NCBI GenBank assembly: GCA_003116995.1
Contig: BDSL01000019.1
Coordinates: forward strand, 992,001-1,056,000
Length of the DNA stretch: 64,000 nt
Direction: 5' to 3'
Origin: Yamagishiella unicocca
Lineage: Eukaryota; Chlorophyta; Chlorophyceae; Chlamydomonadales; Volvocaceae
The notes beneath the pieces were generated by a model. That model saw only the letters and a program-made list of their open reading frames with translations, searched no databases and had not been told where the DNA came from. Shown one piece after another: positions 46,690 through 57,808 of this stretch. Position 1 is the stretch's first letter. Each line of letters starts with the position of its first letter. Made by a program: the position numbers and the translations under genes.

Positions 46690-48910
46690 AATGCAATTCA
46701 CAAATCGTACACGTCAGGGGGCAGAAATTCACCACGTACGGTATAGCTCTCAGGGATGAAGCCCGATATGACACCATGCTGTCTATGAGATTGCAGGACA
46801 GATGCAATACCGGCATGAGCTACGAAGTAATGAATGCACCTGTCGTTGCGATGTCCTATGTTAGTGTGGACGAGCCAGGAATTGTCCGTACACATCGCGT
46901 CAAGTAACCAAAGGGGGTGCGTAGGGCGTAGCGAAAAGTGAAGGCTCAATAACAACTTATTTCTGCATGGTTGGCTTTGAGCTCTATGCTTTCAAGGAAA
47001 CGCTAGGGAGGGATGGTATTACTGTTATGAATGGCACCATCCCAATGGCGCCAGGCATGCCTGGGCAATTACCATTGATCCCCCCCCAGGCATGCCTAGG
47101 CATGCCTGGCCACTTGCTTTCTGCACAGCCCACTTTGTTTCGTATTTTCTTATTACAAAATAAGCCTACAGGCAAAGGCCGTAGCCCCGCCCCTGAGAAA
47201 GGGCAAGTTAGGCCTGGGCCTGTCCATGTCAATGGGCACAGGCATGCCTGAGCATGCCTAGGCATGTGACATCGCGCCCGGGGGTTTCATCAACTTGGCA
47301 CTGGACCAGCCGGACATACTAGGGTGCCCCTAAAGTGGTTTCTCAAGGTATGGGCGTTTTCTCGCGGCGTGCCTGGGCCTGTCGATCCCAATGGGCACAG
47401 GCATGCCTGGGCATGCCTACACATATACGAACGCGCCTGGGGGCTGCATGCACCTGGTTCTGTGCCTGTCAGAGCTGTCACGGAGCCTCGATAGGGTATG
47501 TATTGGTGTTGTTTTGTGCCTGTCCATTGTCATGGCCCCAGGCGTGCCTGGGCATGCCTGGCCATGCCTACACGTGTAATAACGCGCCTGGGGGCTGCAA
47601 GCACCTGGTTCTGTTCCTGTTCGAGCTACCAGGCAGCCTGTGAAGGACCCTGGGCTGGGAATGGGCGTTTTCTTGCGAGCGTGCCGGGGCCTCTCCGTTC
47701 CAATGGCCCCAGGCGTGCCTGGGCATGCCTAGGCATGCCTGCACGTGGCATGCCTGGCCATACCAAACTCCATGCATGCTGGAAATGGAAGTTATGATTG
47801 TATGGTACATTGGTGTGTCAAAAGCAAGCAATGAGAAGCAGGTGCGTGCAGCCCCCAGGCGTGGTTGTACACGTGCAGGCATGCCCAGGCATGCCCAGGC
47901 ACGCCTGGGGCCATTGGAATGGACAGGCCCAGGCACGCTCCCTAGAAAACGCCCATACCCTCTAGAGGGGCCTTCCAGGGTTCCCTGGTCGCTCCCGCAG
48001 GCGCAGAAGCAGGTGCGTGCAGCCCCCAGGCGTGGTTGTACACGTGCAGGCATGCCCAGGCATGCCCAGGCACGCCTGGGGCCATTGGAATGGATAGGCC
48101 CAGGCACGCTCCCCAGGGAAACGCTCATACCCGCTCGAGGGGCCTTCCAAGGCTCCCTGGTCGCTCTGGCAGGCGCAGAAGCAGGTGTGTGCAGCCCCCA
48201 GGCGTGGTCGTACACGTGCAGGCATGCCCAGGCATGCCCAGGCACGCCTGTGGCCATTGGGATGGATAGGCCCAGGCACGCTCCCCAGAAAGCATGCAGA
48301 CATGCCCATGCCTTTTCGGAAACCCTTCAAAGGCTCCTTTGTTACGTTGGTAGGAACAGAAGCAGTCGCATGCAGCCCCCGTGCGCGATGTCACATGCCT
48401 AGGCATGCCCAGGCACGCCTGTGGCCATTGAGATGGACAGGCCTTGGAGATGCCCGTTCTCAGGGGCGGGGCTATGACCTTTGCCTGTAGGCTTATTTTT
48501 TGTATAAGAGAAAATAGGCATAAAGTGGGCTGTGGCATCCCGTGCAGAAAGCAAGTGGCCAGGCATGCCTAGGCATGCCTGGGGCCGGTCAATGGTAATT
48601 GCGCCAGGCATGCCTGGCGCCATTGGGATGGTGCCCTTGCTTACTGGATGGTACGCCCTCCAGTGTGCAGCCTGCAAGCGGCAGCCAGGGACAGCTGCAT
48701 CTGCGCTAGCGGCGTCGTCCGAGTTAGGCGGTAACCACGTGCAAAATATTGGATCATAGCTTGCGAACCGACTAATGGACAGCCATCGCGCCTGGCGTCT
48801 CCCTGCGTCTCCCGCCCTGCGTTCACGCCACCGCTGACTTCTCTGGTACAGGAGGCCTGAAAGCTGAGCTTCCAGCAGTGGGCTTACAACTCGTACTTTC
48901 AACGCGGTGA
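46690..48910 (+). pseudogene. Decayed copy of the 5' region of the 56-kb gene, split by a foldback element
   Basis: The right flank 48750-48910 (GGATCATAGCTT...CGAACCGAC, then CATCGCGCCTGGCGTCTCCC and GCCGCTGA) is collinear with 56125-56275, which holds exon 1 of the large gene; its ATG is lost. The left flank 46690-46960 shows weaker collinear matches (AAATTCACCACGTA; GTTAG-TGGACGAG) to 55720-55915. The foldback at 47033-48635 lies between them. The copy has no usable reading frame. Confidence 0.55.
47033..48635. mobile_element. 1.6-kb foldback (long inverted repeat) element
   Basis: The outer ends are mirror images for about 250 bp: 47033 onward reads GGCACCATCCCAATGGCGCC, and the minus strand from 48635 reads the same. 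Both continue through CAGGCATGCCTAGGCATGCC and AATAAGCCTACAGGCAAAGG. Inside, each arm is made of repeated modules rich in the palindrome CAGGCATGCCTG. On the right arm GAAGCAG module starts fall at 47835, 48006, 48178 and 48359 (171, 172, 181 bp). The symmetry centre is near 47,800. No open frame looks like a transposase, so it is probably non-autonomous. TTACTG occurs just outside both ends (47019 and 48641), but not flush with them. Confidence 0.85.
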
Positions 48911-50220
48911 GTTGCCTTCGCCATCGGAGCATTAACTTAGGTGGGAGTTACTGGAGGCGGGACATGGTGCCGTGAGGGGACAAGACGGTCAAGGATGCCA
49001 CTGGGTGCGTGTGCTGGCCATTTGGGCGTGTACATCACAATCCCTGTTTCGGCGTATCTCAGGAACCTTCAACTCAGAAACCGGGAAAACATCTTAAATT
49101 GCAAGGTGATTTTCGGGGTTTTGAGTTTCCGGCATCAAGTACATGGGACCGAGAAATGGGTCGATAGGTGCTTCCAACCCTCCTCTTCCGTTCCTTGGTC
49201 GCGCGCGCTGTCGACATGTCATGCCCCAGCGCCGGCATGAACGATTCGCGGGCATTAGTCATGGTTTCGGTGCCGCTCCAGAAACGCGTATCTGAGCATG
49301 ACAGTTGGAGTAAAATATCTCAGGAGTGTGTTGTTAGGTATGGTTCGTTGACACTAAGTAACGGACGCCGTCTTATACCGTCTGGTAACTTTCGGTGTTA
49401 GGTGGTAGCTGGCTCACGATCGGAGCTGCAGGGATAAGGTGCGCACATCGGGCCCACAGAGCCTCCGCCGCCTTAGCACGCGCCGGGTGCCACGTCTGGC
49501 ATTCCCGGCCGTGCTCGAAGTATCCTCTCGCACGAGGTGCCCAGTTGCAGACGTGTAACAACAGTGTCGAGCATAGTTGCCCCCGCAAGCAACAGTGCAG
49601 CTGTGGGTCGCGCTTCGGTCGGGAGTCAGGATACCCGGGGCAGACCCCGGAAGAGGTAGCGACTTGCGGCGTTCACCTGCTAACGTGTCTACGACCTGGT
49701 CAGTTGTAGCCTGAGCGCTAACGACAGCGCACGCCAGTCAGGCCTGGAGTCGGCAACGACGGTCAGCCAGGAAAGCACGAACAGAGTGTTACACCTAGTG
49801 TCTGTGATAGCCGAAGCCTGCTGTGGGGCATGACAGACATGCCACTAGCTAAGAAGGTGGCATGGAGGCCCCCGAGTCCCCACCGATGCATCTGGGCCGT
49901 TTGCCTTAGCGGACGGGTCAGCTGTCCATCGTGTTGTGCCAAACAGCATTTGGGGTTCACAACGTATTGGTTGGCGCTGTGGGATGGTTAGCGCTGTATG
50001 TGCGGATCGCACACAGCTGCGAGACAGATAGAAATTGATTGTTATCGAACACAATTAGGGCGGAGATCGTACCTGCACTCTATCTGGACGGATCCGGAGC
50101 TATCTGGAAGGATCCGAAGCCCACTGTAAGGACTTCCGATGACATTACCATTACCATCGGAAAACCACGCGCATCTCGCACATCGATAATATATTGCATA
50201 TGCAGTTGCAAGTAATTTTC
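48911..50220. other. Gene-poor stretch
   Basis: I see no supported gene, RNA or repeat family here; reading frames are short and lack domains. Confidence 0.5.
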
Positions 50221-50345
50221 CTAAGAGGAAACGGCGAGCGGGCGCGCGGTACCGCGCGGTGGGTCGGATCGCCGGAATCGCGCTCCGGCCCGCGCGCATC
50301 TCATGAATCGATAGCGAATTGCATATGCAGTCGCACGTAATTTCT
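50221..50345. repeat. Left flank of satellite block, repeated at 52255-52370
   Basis: CTAAGAGGAAACGGCGAGCG through CCCGCGCGCATCTCATGAAT is present in diverged form at 52255-52370, so the satellite/LINE block is bounded by direct repeats in the same orientation. Confidence 0.75.
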
Positions 50346-51730
50346 AAATAGTGAATTGCATATGTGAAAGGTCAACCCGGTGTGCGGGCTTACGTGGGGC
50401 GCTCCGGAGAGCGGAGGTGTCAGCCCCTACAGGAGCTGTCCACAATTCACACCGCAGAACACACAAATGCTGCGCCGATGCAGCAATGAGAATGTGCATC
50501 GACACCGCTCCGGTAAATGCACACACGGCTTCACGTCGTACAAAATGGTCTTGAGGTCCATTTCGTATGACATATCACGCTCCGGCCCGCGCGCATCTCA
50601 TGATTATAAATAGTGAATTGCATATGTGAAAGGTCAACCCGGTGTGTGGGCTTACGTGGGGCGCTCCTTCGCGCGTCGGAGAGCGGAGCGGTTCAGCCCC
50701 TACAGGAGCTGTCCACAATTCACACCGCAGAACACACAAATGCTGCGCCGATGCAGCAATGAGAATGTGCATCGACACCGCTCCGGTAAATGCACACACG
50801 GCTTCATGTCGTACAAAATGGTCTTGAGTCGAGATCGTACGACATATCACGCTCCGGTCTTGAGTCGAGATCGTACGACATATCACGCTCCGGCCCGCGC
50901 GCATCTCATGATTCTAAATAGTGAATTGCATATGTGAAAGGTCAACCCGGTGTGCGGGCTTACGTGGGGCGCTCCTTCGCGCATCGGAGAGTGGAGCGGT
51001 TCAGCCCCTACAGGAGCTGTCCACAATTCACACCGCAGAACACACAAATGCTGCGCCGATGCAGCAATGAGAATGTGCATTGCTGCATCGGCGCAGCATT
51101 TGTGTGTAAATGCACACACGGCTTCACGTCGTACAAAATGGTCTTGAGTCCAGATCGTACGACATATCACGCTCCGGCCCGCGCGCATCTCATGATTCTA
51201 AATAGTGAATTGCATATGTGAAAGGTCAACCCGGTGTGCGGGCTTACGTGGGGCGCTCCTTCGCGCGTCGGAGAGCGGAGCGGTTCAGCCCCTACAGGAG
51301 CTGTCCACAATTCATGCCGCAGAACACACAAATGCTGCGCCGATGCAGCAATGAGAATGTGCATCGACACCACTCCGGTAAATGCACACACGGCTTCACG
51401 TTGTACAAAATGGTCTTGAGTCCAGATCGTACGACATATCACGCTCCGGCCCGCGCGCATCTCATGATTCTAAATAGTGAATTGCATATGTGAAAGGTCA
51501 ACCCGGTGTGCGGGCTTACGTGGGGCGCTCCTTCGCGCGTCGGAGAGCGGAGCGGTTCAGCCCCTACAGGAGCTGTCCACAATTCACACCGCAGAACACA
51601 CAAATGCTGCGCCGATGCAGCAATGAGAATGTGCATCGACACCGCTCCGGTAAATGCACACACGGCTTCACGTCGTACAAAATGGTCTTGAGTCCAGATC
51701 GTACACATATCCGCTCCGGTAAATGCACAC
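50346..51730. repeat. Five-copy 262-308-bp satellite array
   Basis: The landmark GTGAATTGCATATG falls at 50351, 50613, 50921, 51205 and 51477 (spacing 262, 308, 284, 272), with a sixth, diverged copy at 52370. Each unit has GGGCTTACGTGGGGCGCTCC, then TACAGGAGCTGTCCACAATT, then GCACACACGGCTTCACGTCG. The longest unit has an internal duplication near 50822-50892. The 50921 copy has a local inverted expansion near 51072. On the minus strand every copy begins an (R)REAVCAF frame shared with the LINE fragment next door. Confidence 0.95.
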
Positions 51731-52150
51731 GATTTACGATTTACGATTTACGATTTATTACATGTCGTACGTACTGGCTCGCGCCAGTAGCATGCGTCCC
51801 CCCATAACGGACGTCCGTCAAAGGGCGCACTTCTAAAACTAATACTAGCAAATCGGGATTATTCCCTTAATGACTCTGTTCGCGCTCTCTGTATCTGAGC
51901 CAAAAGGTTGCCTAGTTTCACCTGATCCCACGTAGTCATCACCACTTGCATATCCTGTCCTGTAGGAAAATCTACAGCTCGTCTGAGGGGCTCATACACA
52001 GGACACTCCATAAGAACATGAAACTCGTCTTCTACCACATCCCCGCTGCACACTCGGCACGTTCTCTCAACGCGTGGTTTACGTCGGCCGCGTGCAAAAC
52101 GACTTACGTCGAGATCCCAACAGCCGAGACGAAATGCACACACGGCTTCA
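51731..52150 (-). mobile_element. 3' end of a non-LTR (LINE) retrotransposon
   Basis: The minus strand reads REAVCAFRLGCWDLDVSRFA then CRVCSGDVVEDEFHVLMECP, the Cys/His zf-RVT motif found at the C terminus of LINE reverse-transcriptase polyproteins (C-x2-C ... H-x4-C). The frame stops at 51859. About 100 bp further, at 51731-51760, is a tail of about four TAAATCG units on the minus strand, the kind of short-repeat tail many LINEs carry instead of poly(A). The reverse transcriptase and endonuclease regions are absent, so the copy is 5'-truncated. Confidence 0.75.
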
Positions 52151-52254
52151 CGTCGTACAAAATGGACTTGAGGTTCATTTAATACGACTTTTCTATTTCG
52201 CGCTGCGCTGATGCTTTACAGCAAGATCTTCTACCAGTTCGTGTCCATCCACCC

Positions 52255-52520
52255 TTTGTTTCTGAGAGGAAACACGGCGGGCGGGCTCGCGGTATCGCGC
52301 GGGCAGAGCCCGGTGGGTCTAACCGCCGGAATTACGCTCCGGCCCGCGCGCATCTCATGAATCTAAATAGTGAATTGCATATGTGCAGACGCACGCTGTT
52401 TTCCCTGACGGGAAAGGGCAACCCGGTGCGCGGGCTTACGTGGGGCGCTCCTTCGCGCATCGGAGAGCGGAGCATTTCAACCCCTACAGGACCTGTGCAC
52501 AATTCACATAACTAAAGCGC
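52255..52520. repeat. Diverged sixth copy of satellite unit with its flank
   Basis: Flank-like sequence from 52255, then GTGAATTGCATATG at 52370 and GGGCTTACGTGGGGCGCTCC around 52433, ending near ACAATTCACATAAC. Confidence 0.8.
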
Positions 52521-55007
52521 GAAATACAAGAGCGCTAAGAGACGGTCGGCTGAGATGACGACGCGCAGTTCCGCGCTGTGAGGTTGTTCTTTGACCGCGG
52601 CAGAGGTTGCACGCGAACTTAGCAAGCCGCTCGGTGCAACTATAGGGCGGCTAGGGGATCATGGCAGCATCGCGTGGGAAGCACACGACACACACTCACG
52701 CGCACACATATTTTGTATTTACTTGTATATTTAGTTGCACACATATGGTCACAGCTGGCAGGCACATCCTACACGGAGGGAGGCGGAGCGGGGTCGCGCG
52801 GTCGGTGGGTCGGGTCCACACAATTGCGCTCTGGCGGTAGACATCTTTGCATCTCAAAATCGCACTGATCGCACTGAAAATGTAAAATTGTTCGACGTCG
52901 TGTCTGTTAGATTTGAGCGCTGGTGTAGCAGCGGCTTACAACCGTGGCTGTCGTACATGATCACCTTGTCGTACTGCCTCCCGAGTTGTATCGAGCCTGC
53001 TAACGGCCGTACGTACAAGCACTGTGTCGGCCACGTATTGTGTCACGACAATGGGAACGCAAGAGGTGCTCGCTGCGATAACCGGGCAGCATGTAAGGCG
53101 GCGAAGCCAGGTCATCAAAGACGAACCGGCGTGAAGGACGAGGCCAGGAATGGCCGAAAGCGCGCGCAGACTCGCCAGGGAGCGAGGGGCCGCCGTGGAA
53201 GGTAACCACGGGTAAGAAGGCCGGTTTCCCCCTGCTGCAGCAGCAGAGGGTGACTCGCGGCGAGAGGCACGGCCGACCTGAAAAGGAGAAAGCCTAGGTA
53301 GGCCCGGCGAAACATTGCTTAACCCACCCTAACCCACCGTTGGCCAATTAGCTCCACGACCCAAACCAGACGACCCATAATATGGAGAAAACGCGGGGCT
53401 CATGCCCGAGAGGTCCGGTGTGTAGGGCTCGCCCGCCCCTAACCCCACCACACCGGTCCTAACGCTTGTCGCTGCTCCCCTTCCCGCATGCTTCACGATG
53501 CTGGCCGTCGGTTCTCCGCTCTGGTCAGGTGAGTCCTCCACCGCGACCGGCGCTTCCACTCTGTCTATCCTGTGCACCTGTTTAGCGACCGTTCGCGTGC
53601 GTGCGTATCACCACCGCGGTTTTTACCTTGTAAGGTGGCACGGCTCAAGCCACCCGCCGGCAGCGGCCGCGCGCCACTGCGCATCGGTAACGTATCTCCT
53701 TTTCAAAGGTAACGATCGATCTCCGGGATGGGGATGGGTCCAGCAGTCCACGTTTTCGTCTTCTTCACTGCACCCACTGTCGTCGCGTCCGTGTATGTCG
53801 CATGCGCGCGCGTTCCGAAGTATGAAGGCTATGCACCAACTACATTACCCCAGTCGAGTTACCGGTTCTTTACTTGTAACGCCCCTAACCCCGTCGGACC
53901 AGGTTGGGGCCGCAGATCGAGACCAGACACGGAGAGGTTCAACACCAACGGACACCCGGAAAAGAGGGGAGGAGCAGAAAGAGCATCTTGCAGCAGGCGC
54001 AGAGGCCTCGTGAAACCAGAGGCACGCCCGACTTGAATGCCCTCAACCTGCATGTGTGTGCTGTCAGGAGGAGCAAGACATAGGACGGGATTCTATGCGA
54101 AGGAATGCATTTCCCACCGGTGTGGAGTAAGGCGCCGGAGAAGGAAGGCCAACGAAACCCGATCCAGCAAGGAGAAAAAACGCGCCGTATGCGAGGCTCA
54201 CTTGACCGTTCGCGTTTGGCCCACCCCCCCAGCCATCTCGGGCGATGTTCGGTAAAGAATGGGTACGAACTAACCAGGCAATAACGGGCGCCTTACCAAA
54301 CTCACGCTAGCCTGAGTACAGCGAAATCAGTTGAACTACAGAACTCTGCCTAACCATTTCCCTGTGCTGTAAACTAGCAGTAATCCTGCAGTTTTTGATG
54401 CTGCCGGCGTACCTATCTAAACAATTTGTATTATACATTCCTTCCTTGAAGAGTCGAAGCTCAGCACGACGCCGGATGGTCGTGGAGCTGACGCTTTTTG
54501 GAAGCCCATGGGTTATCAGGACTGTGCCAAAAGACCGCCAGCAGCGCAGACTGTGGGCAGTTTATGGTGTGAAGATAGTGTCGTGTGCGACGTGGCCACC
54601 GGGTGGCGCACTCGGAGCTGCGGAGGGACCTTTAGGTGTCGCACGAGTGGTGGAGCCGGACTGTTGCCAGAACCCATGTTGCCACAACCGCCGCCACTGC
54701 CCATGCCATGACCCCATGACTTGAAATATGCCGGCAATGAGCTGCCGGTGGTCCTGGTCTGCATAGCCTTTGTGCGTCTGCATTGTTTTCATCTGCATGT
54801 CGTATTGGAACTTCGTATTCGTACTTCTGCTGCCCAACTACACCATCGCAGCGTTGTCTTCAGCGAGGGTGGTGCTGTCGGAGCTGCGGCCTCAGACAGC
54901 TTGTCTGTTGGAGCTTGTGGTGCCCCACGACCCGCACCGCGAGCAGCTGGCGGTAGAGCCTGCTGTCTGCCCCTCCCTTCCCTGGCCCCTCTACATACTC
55001 GGCTTGC
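52521..55007. other. Gene-poor stretch
   Basis: No supported gene. A family-B repeat copy lies at about 53826-53885 (GGCTATGCACCAACTACATT ... TACCGGTTCTTTACTTGTAA). Short frames between 54,480 and 55,000 look more GC-balanced but show no domain I recognise. Confidence 0.5.
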
Positions 55008-55297
55008 TTTGGCTCTCATACCCTCCCTGTCCCTGCATTGCTCCGGGTTTCCTCTCCAGTCAAACCCTGTAACTTCCCTCGCTTCTCTTTCGCTTCTGGG
55101 AGGGTCTGCACATGCCATCGCTGGACGAGTTGTGTCAGATGCACCTGTTCTAGCGCCACACCACACAACACCACACCACGCAGCTGTTCCTACCCGTATC
55201 TCCACACACACACGCAACATCCCGCCGCCTCACCTCGCCCCTCAGTCCTGCAAAACAACAGATCGCGCCTGCCTCACCGCCGCCCCTTACTGCCCGG
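55008..55297. repeat. Second copy of the 41150-41450 segment
   Basis: Collinear with 41150-41450 in the same orientation, with a few substitutions and small indels. It ends where 41450 diverges after CGCCCCTTACTGCCCG. Confidence 0.9.
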
Positions 55298-56146
55298 CCA
55301 TGCGCCCTGCAGACAATGCCACAACAGATGGCGCGGTACTCCTCGGTACTCAGCCTGAAAATCGACTTGACACATAAAAAACGGCTGGCTGGTAAGTGTC
55401 CCTTGCCGATGACGATCAGTGAGGACAGGTTGCGTTTCCTGCCAAGCTTCTCTTGAAATCCCCCTTGCTGGTAGGGGGGATCTGGCCCCTGCACGTTCAC
55501 CCCTGGAACTCAGGCGGCGTACCCGCATGTACGTGTGACATGTGGCCAGTGCACCCCCAACAGCTAGATCACGATGATTACTGTTGCTAAACACATCGCA
55601 CTTCCTATGGATGGGCGGGAGGCATGAGACCTCCAACTGTGGAGGATAGGCACCTAGGGGCACCTAAGCCCCGGATGTGCTCCAACAGCCATGTTGTGTG
55701 CCCCAAAATTGAACTTGTATCATTTGCACATGGCAACGAAAATTCACCACGTATCATGCACCTCCCTGCGACGAAGCGTCGTGCATGTCAGGTTTGGCCG
55801 CACAGAACGATAGAGATTGAAGGCGAACTGTAAACGTTCATGAACGAGGATGTAATAAATGTATCTAACCTTCTGTGACCCGTGTTAGAATGGACGAGGT
55901 TTCCGTATACTCCGTACCAACTCCTAGCAGACGCTGAGACTAATGAACCATTATTGACGCCTCTATTAGTGCCTAATGCTGAATGGTTGAACGGAGTACA
56001 GTGAACTTCAAGATAAGCACCTTTGGGTTTCACGCCTGTCCGCCATAGTGCCATTGCGTTTGCGACAGCGGCGTCGGCCGCTCGAACCTATTGGATTGAA
56101 AGATCACATGATTAGTATATGTTAGATCATAGCTTAAAAACCGACC
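55298..56146. other. Upstream region of the large repeat-protein gene
   Basis: No gene seen. The part from about 55720 on is related to the decayed copy at 46.7 kb. The promoter of the 56-kb gene should be here; no TATA-like element stands out. Confidence 0.45.
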
Positions 56147-57776
56147 ATGCAGGGACAGCCAGGGCAGCCATCGCACCTGGCGTCTCCCACCGTGCCTCCC
56201 GCCGCTGACCTACAGGAGCTGCTTAAAGAGATAAAGGAGCTGAAAGCAGGGCTTATCGTAAGTAGTGGGCTGTACCTGTTAGTGGCAGCCTTCGACACGG
56301 AATTCAACTTGCACGATGTCCTGCCATCCCACAGGGCGACAGTGTCACACATGACAACCCGACTTTTGAGGGCCCACCTTGGCAGGATCAACGGGCTATC
56401 CAGGTGAGATAGCCCATTCACGCCGCTATACACCAATCCCCCTCTTTTTAGCAAGCGCAATCCTGCAGCTCAGCCTTCAGTTCGCTGATGCCCGAAAATG
56501 CAATGTTCCGGGATAATCCTGTTGATATTTTTAATTAGCTCGCCTTTTCAAAGTTTTCGTTTTTGGTTTTCCTAATACCCTCTGTTCTGCGCAGAATTCG
56601 GAGGGGCTGCGCCTTGACATCCCGATGGAAGACCTAGATGACTCTCTTGAGGACATGGTTGCCCGAGACGCAAAGCTGCAATACATCCTCAGCCCACAGG
56701 CAGAGGAGCAAGTTGTGAGGTCAAGTCTCCGCTTTGAACAGGACAGCTTGTCCCCGCAGCGTGCTGCCGCAGCTGTTTCGCCTGCTGGCATACCAGCATT
56801 TTCAGGCACGCCCGTTACACCAGCCGATGCCGCGGTGTCACGACGCGCTGAGGAACAGCAGCACGGGACGCGCGACGCTCCACAGACGAGCGCGATTTCG
56901 TCGAATATGACTCCAGGGGCTGCGCACGGCTTGGCTGGGCCCCCGTCGCACACGACGCCAGCACCACCAGCCTCCAGCGCATCTTCCCAGGGCAAAGCGG
57001 GGACGCCTACGTCCACTGGTACAATGCGCAAATTTGGCAGTCGCATTGCCCGGCCAGCCACCTCCGCAACCCCCGGCACTACCCCCGCTAGCGCCACCCC
57101 CGCCGGGCGCACTGCACCCGCAAGCAGCACCGCCTTGCCTACGCCCGGCTCCGCGATCCGCAGCACCAGCACTACACAGCCACATCCCGCAACGCCCGTG
57201 GCCGCGGCAGCGGGGCCAGCGACGCAGCACGCGGCTGGCGCCAGTGCCGCCGTGCGCACGGGGCAAGCCAACACGCCCCTGCAGCCGCGCACAACACGCC
57301 AGAAGCTGGCCGCCGCGATTGGTGCGGTTGGTGCGATTGGTGCCATCGCGACAGCTGGCCGCGGTACGACTGGTATTCCCTCGAGGAACGCAGCGTCCTC
57401 GGGGGCGAGCCCTGCTGGCAGCGTCGGTGTGGCTCGCTCAGCCAGCGGTAGCGGCAGCAGCGGCCTTTCGGGTTCACTGTTTGGAGTCTCCGCACGCAAG
57501 CGGCCCCCTCAGAGCGGACCCGAGGCCCAGGCGGGTGCACCCACGAGGAAAGTCGCGTCCACGACGGCGCTGGCTGGAGCTGCATCGACCGCGCAATCGG
57601 CAGGGGCTGCCCAATCGCATGCCACGTCGGGATCCAGCGCTACCAAACAGGGACGGACGCCGGTGGCCAGTTCGACAAGCGCCGCGAGCAGGATCCCAGG
57701 CCGGTCCATTGCGCAGTCTGGCGTGCCCAGCGTGCGCGGAAGTGGTGCCACCTCACCACTGCCGCCGACATCTCCC

Positions 57777-57808
<32 letters not shown>

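Noticed and set aside
50575..51708. Repeated 90-100-codon frames on both strands of the satellite
   Set aside because: They recur only because the satellite unit recurs, have no start in common with a known domain, and shift frame between units. Only the REAVCAF lead-in is LINE-related.
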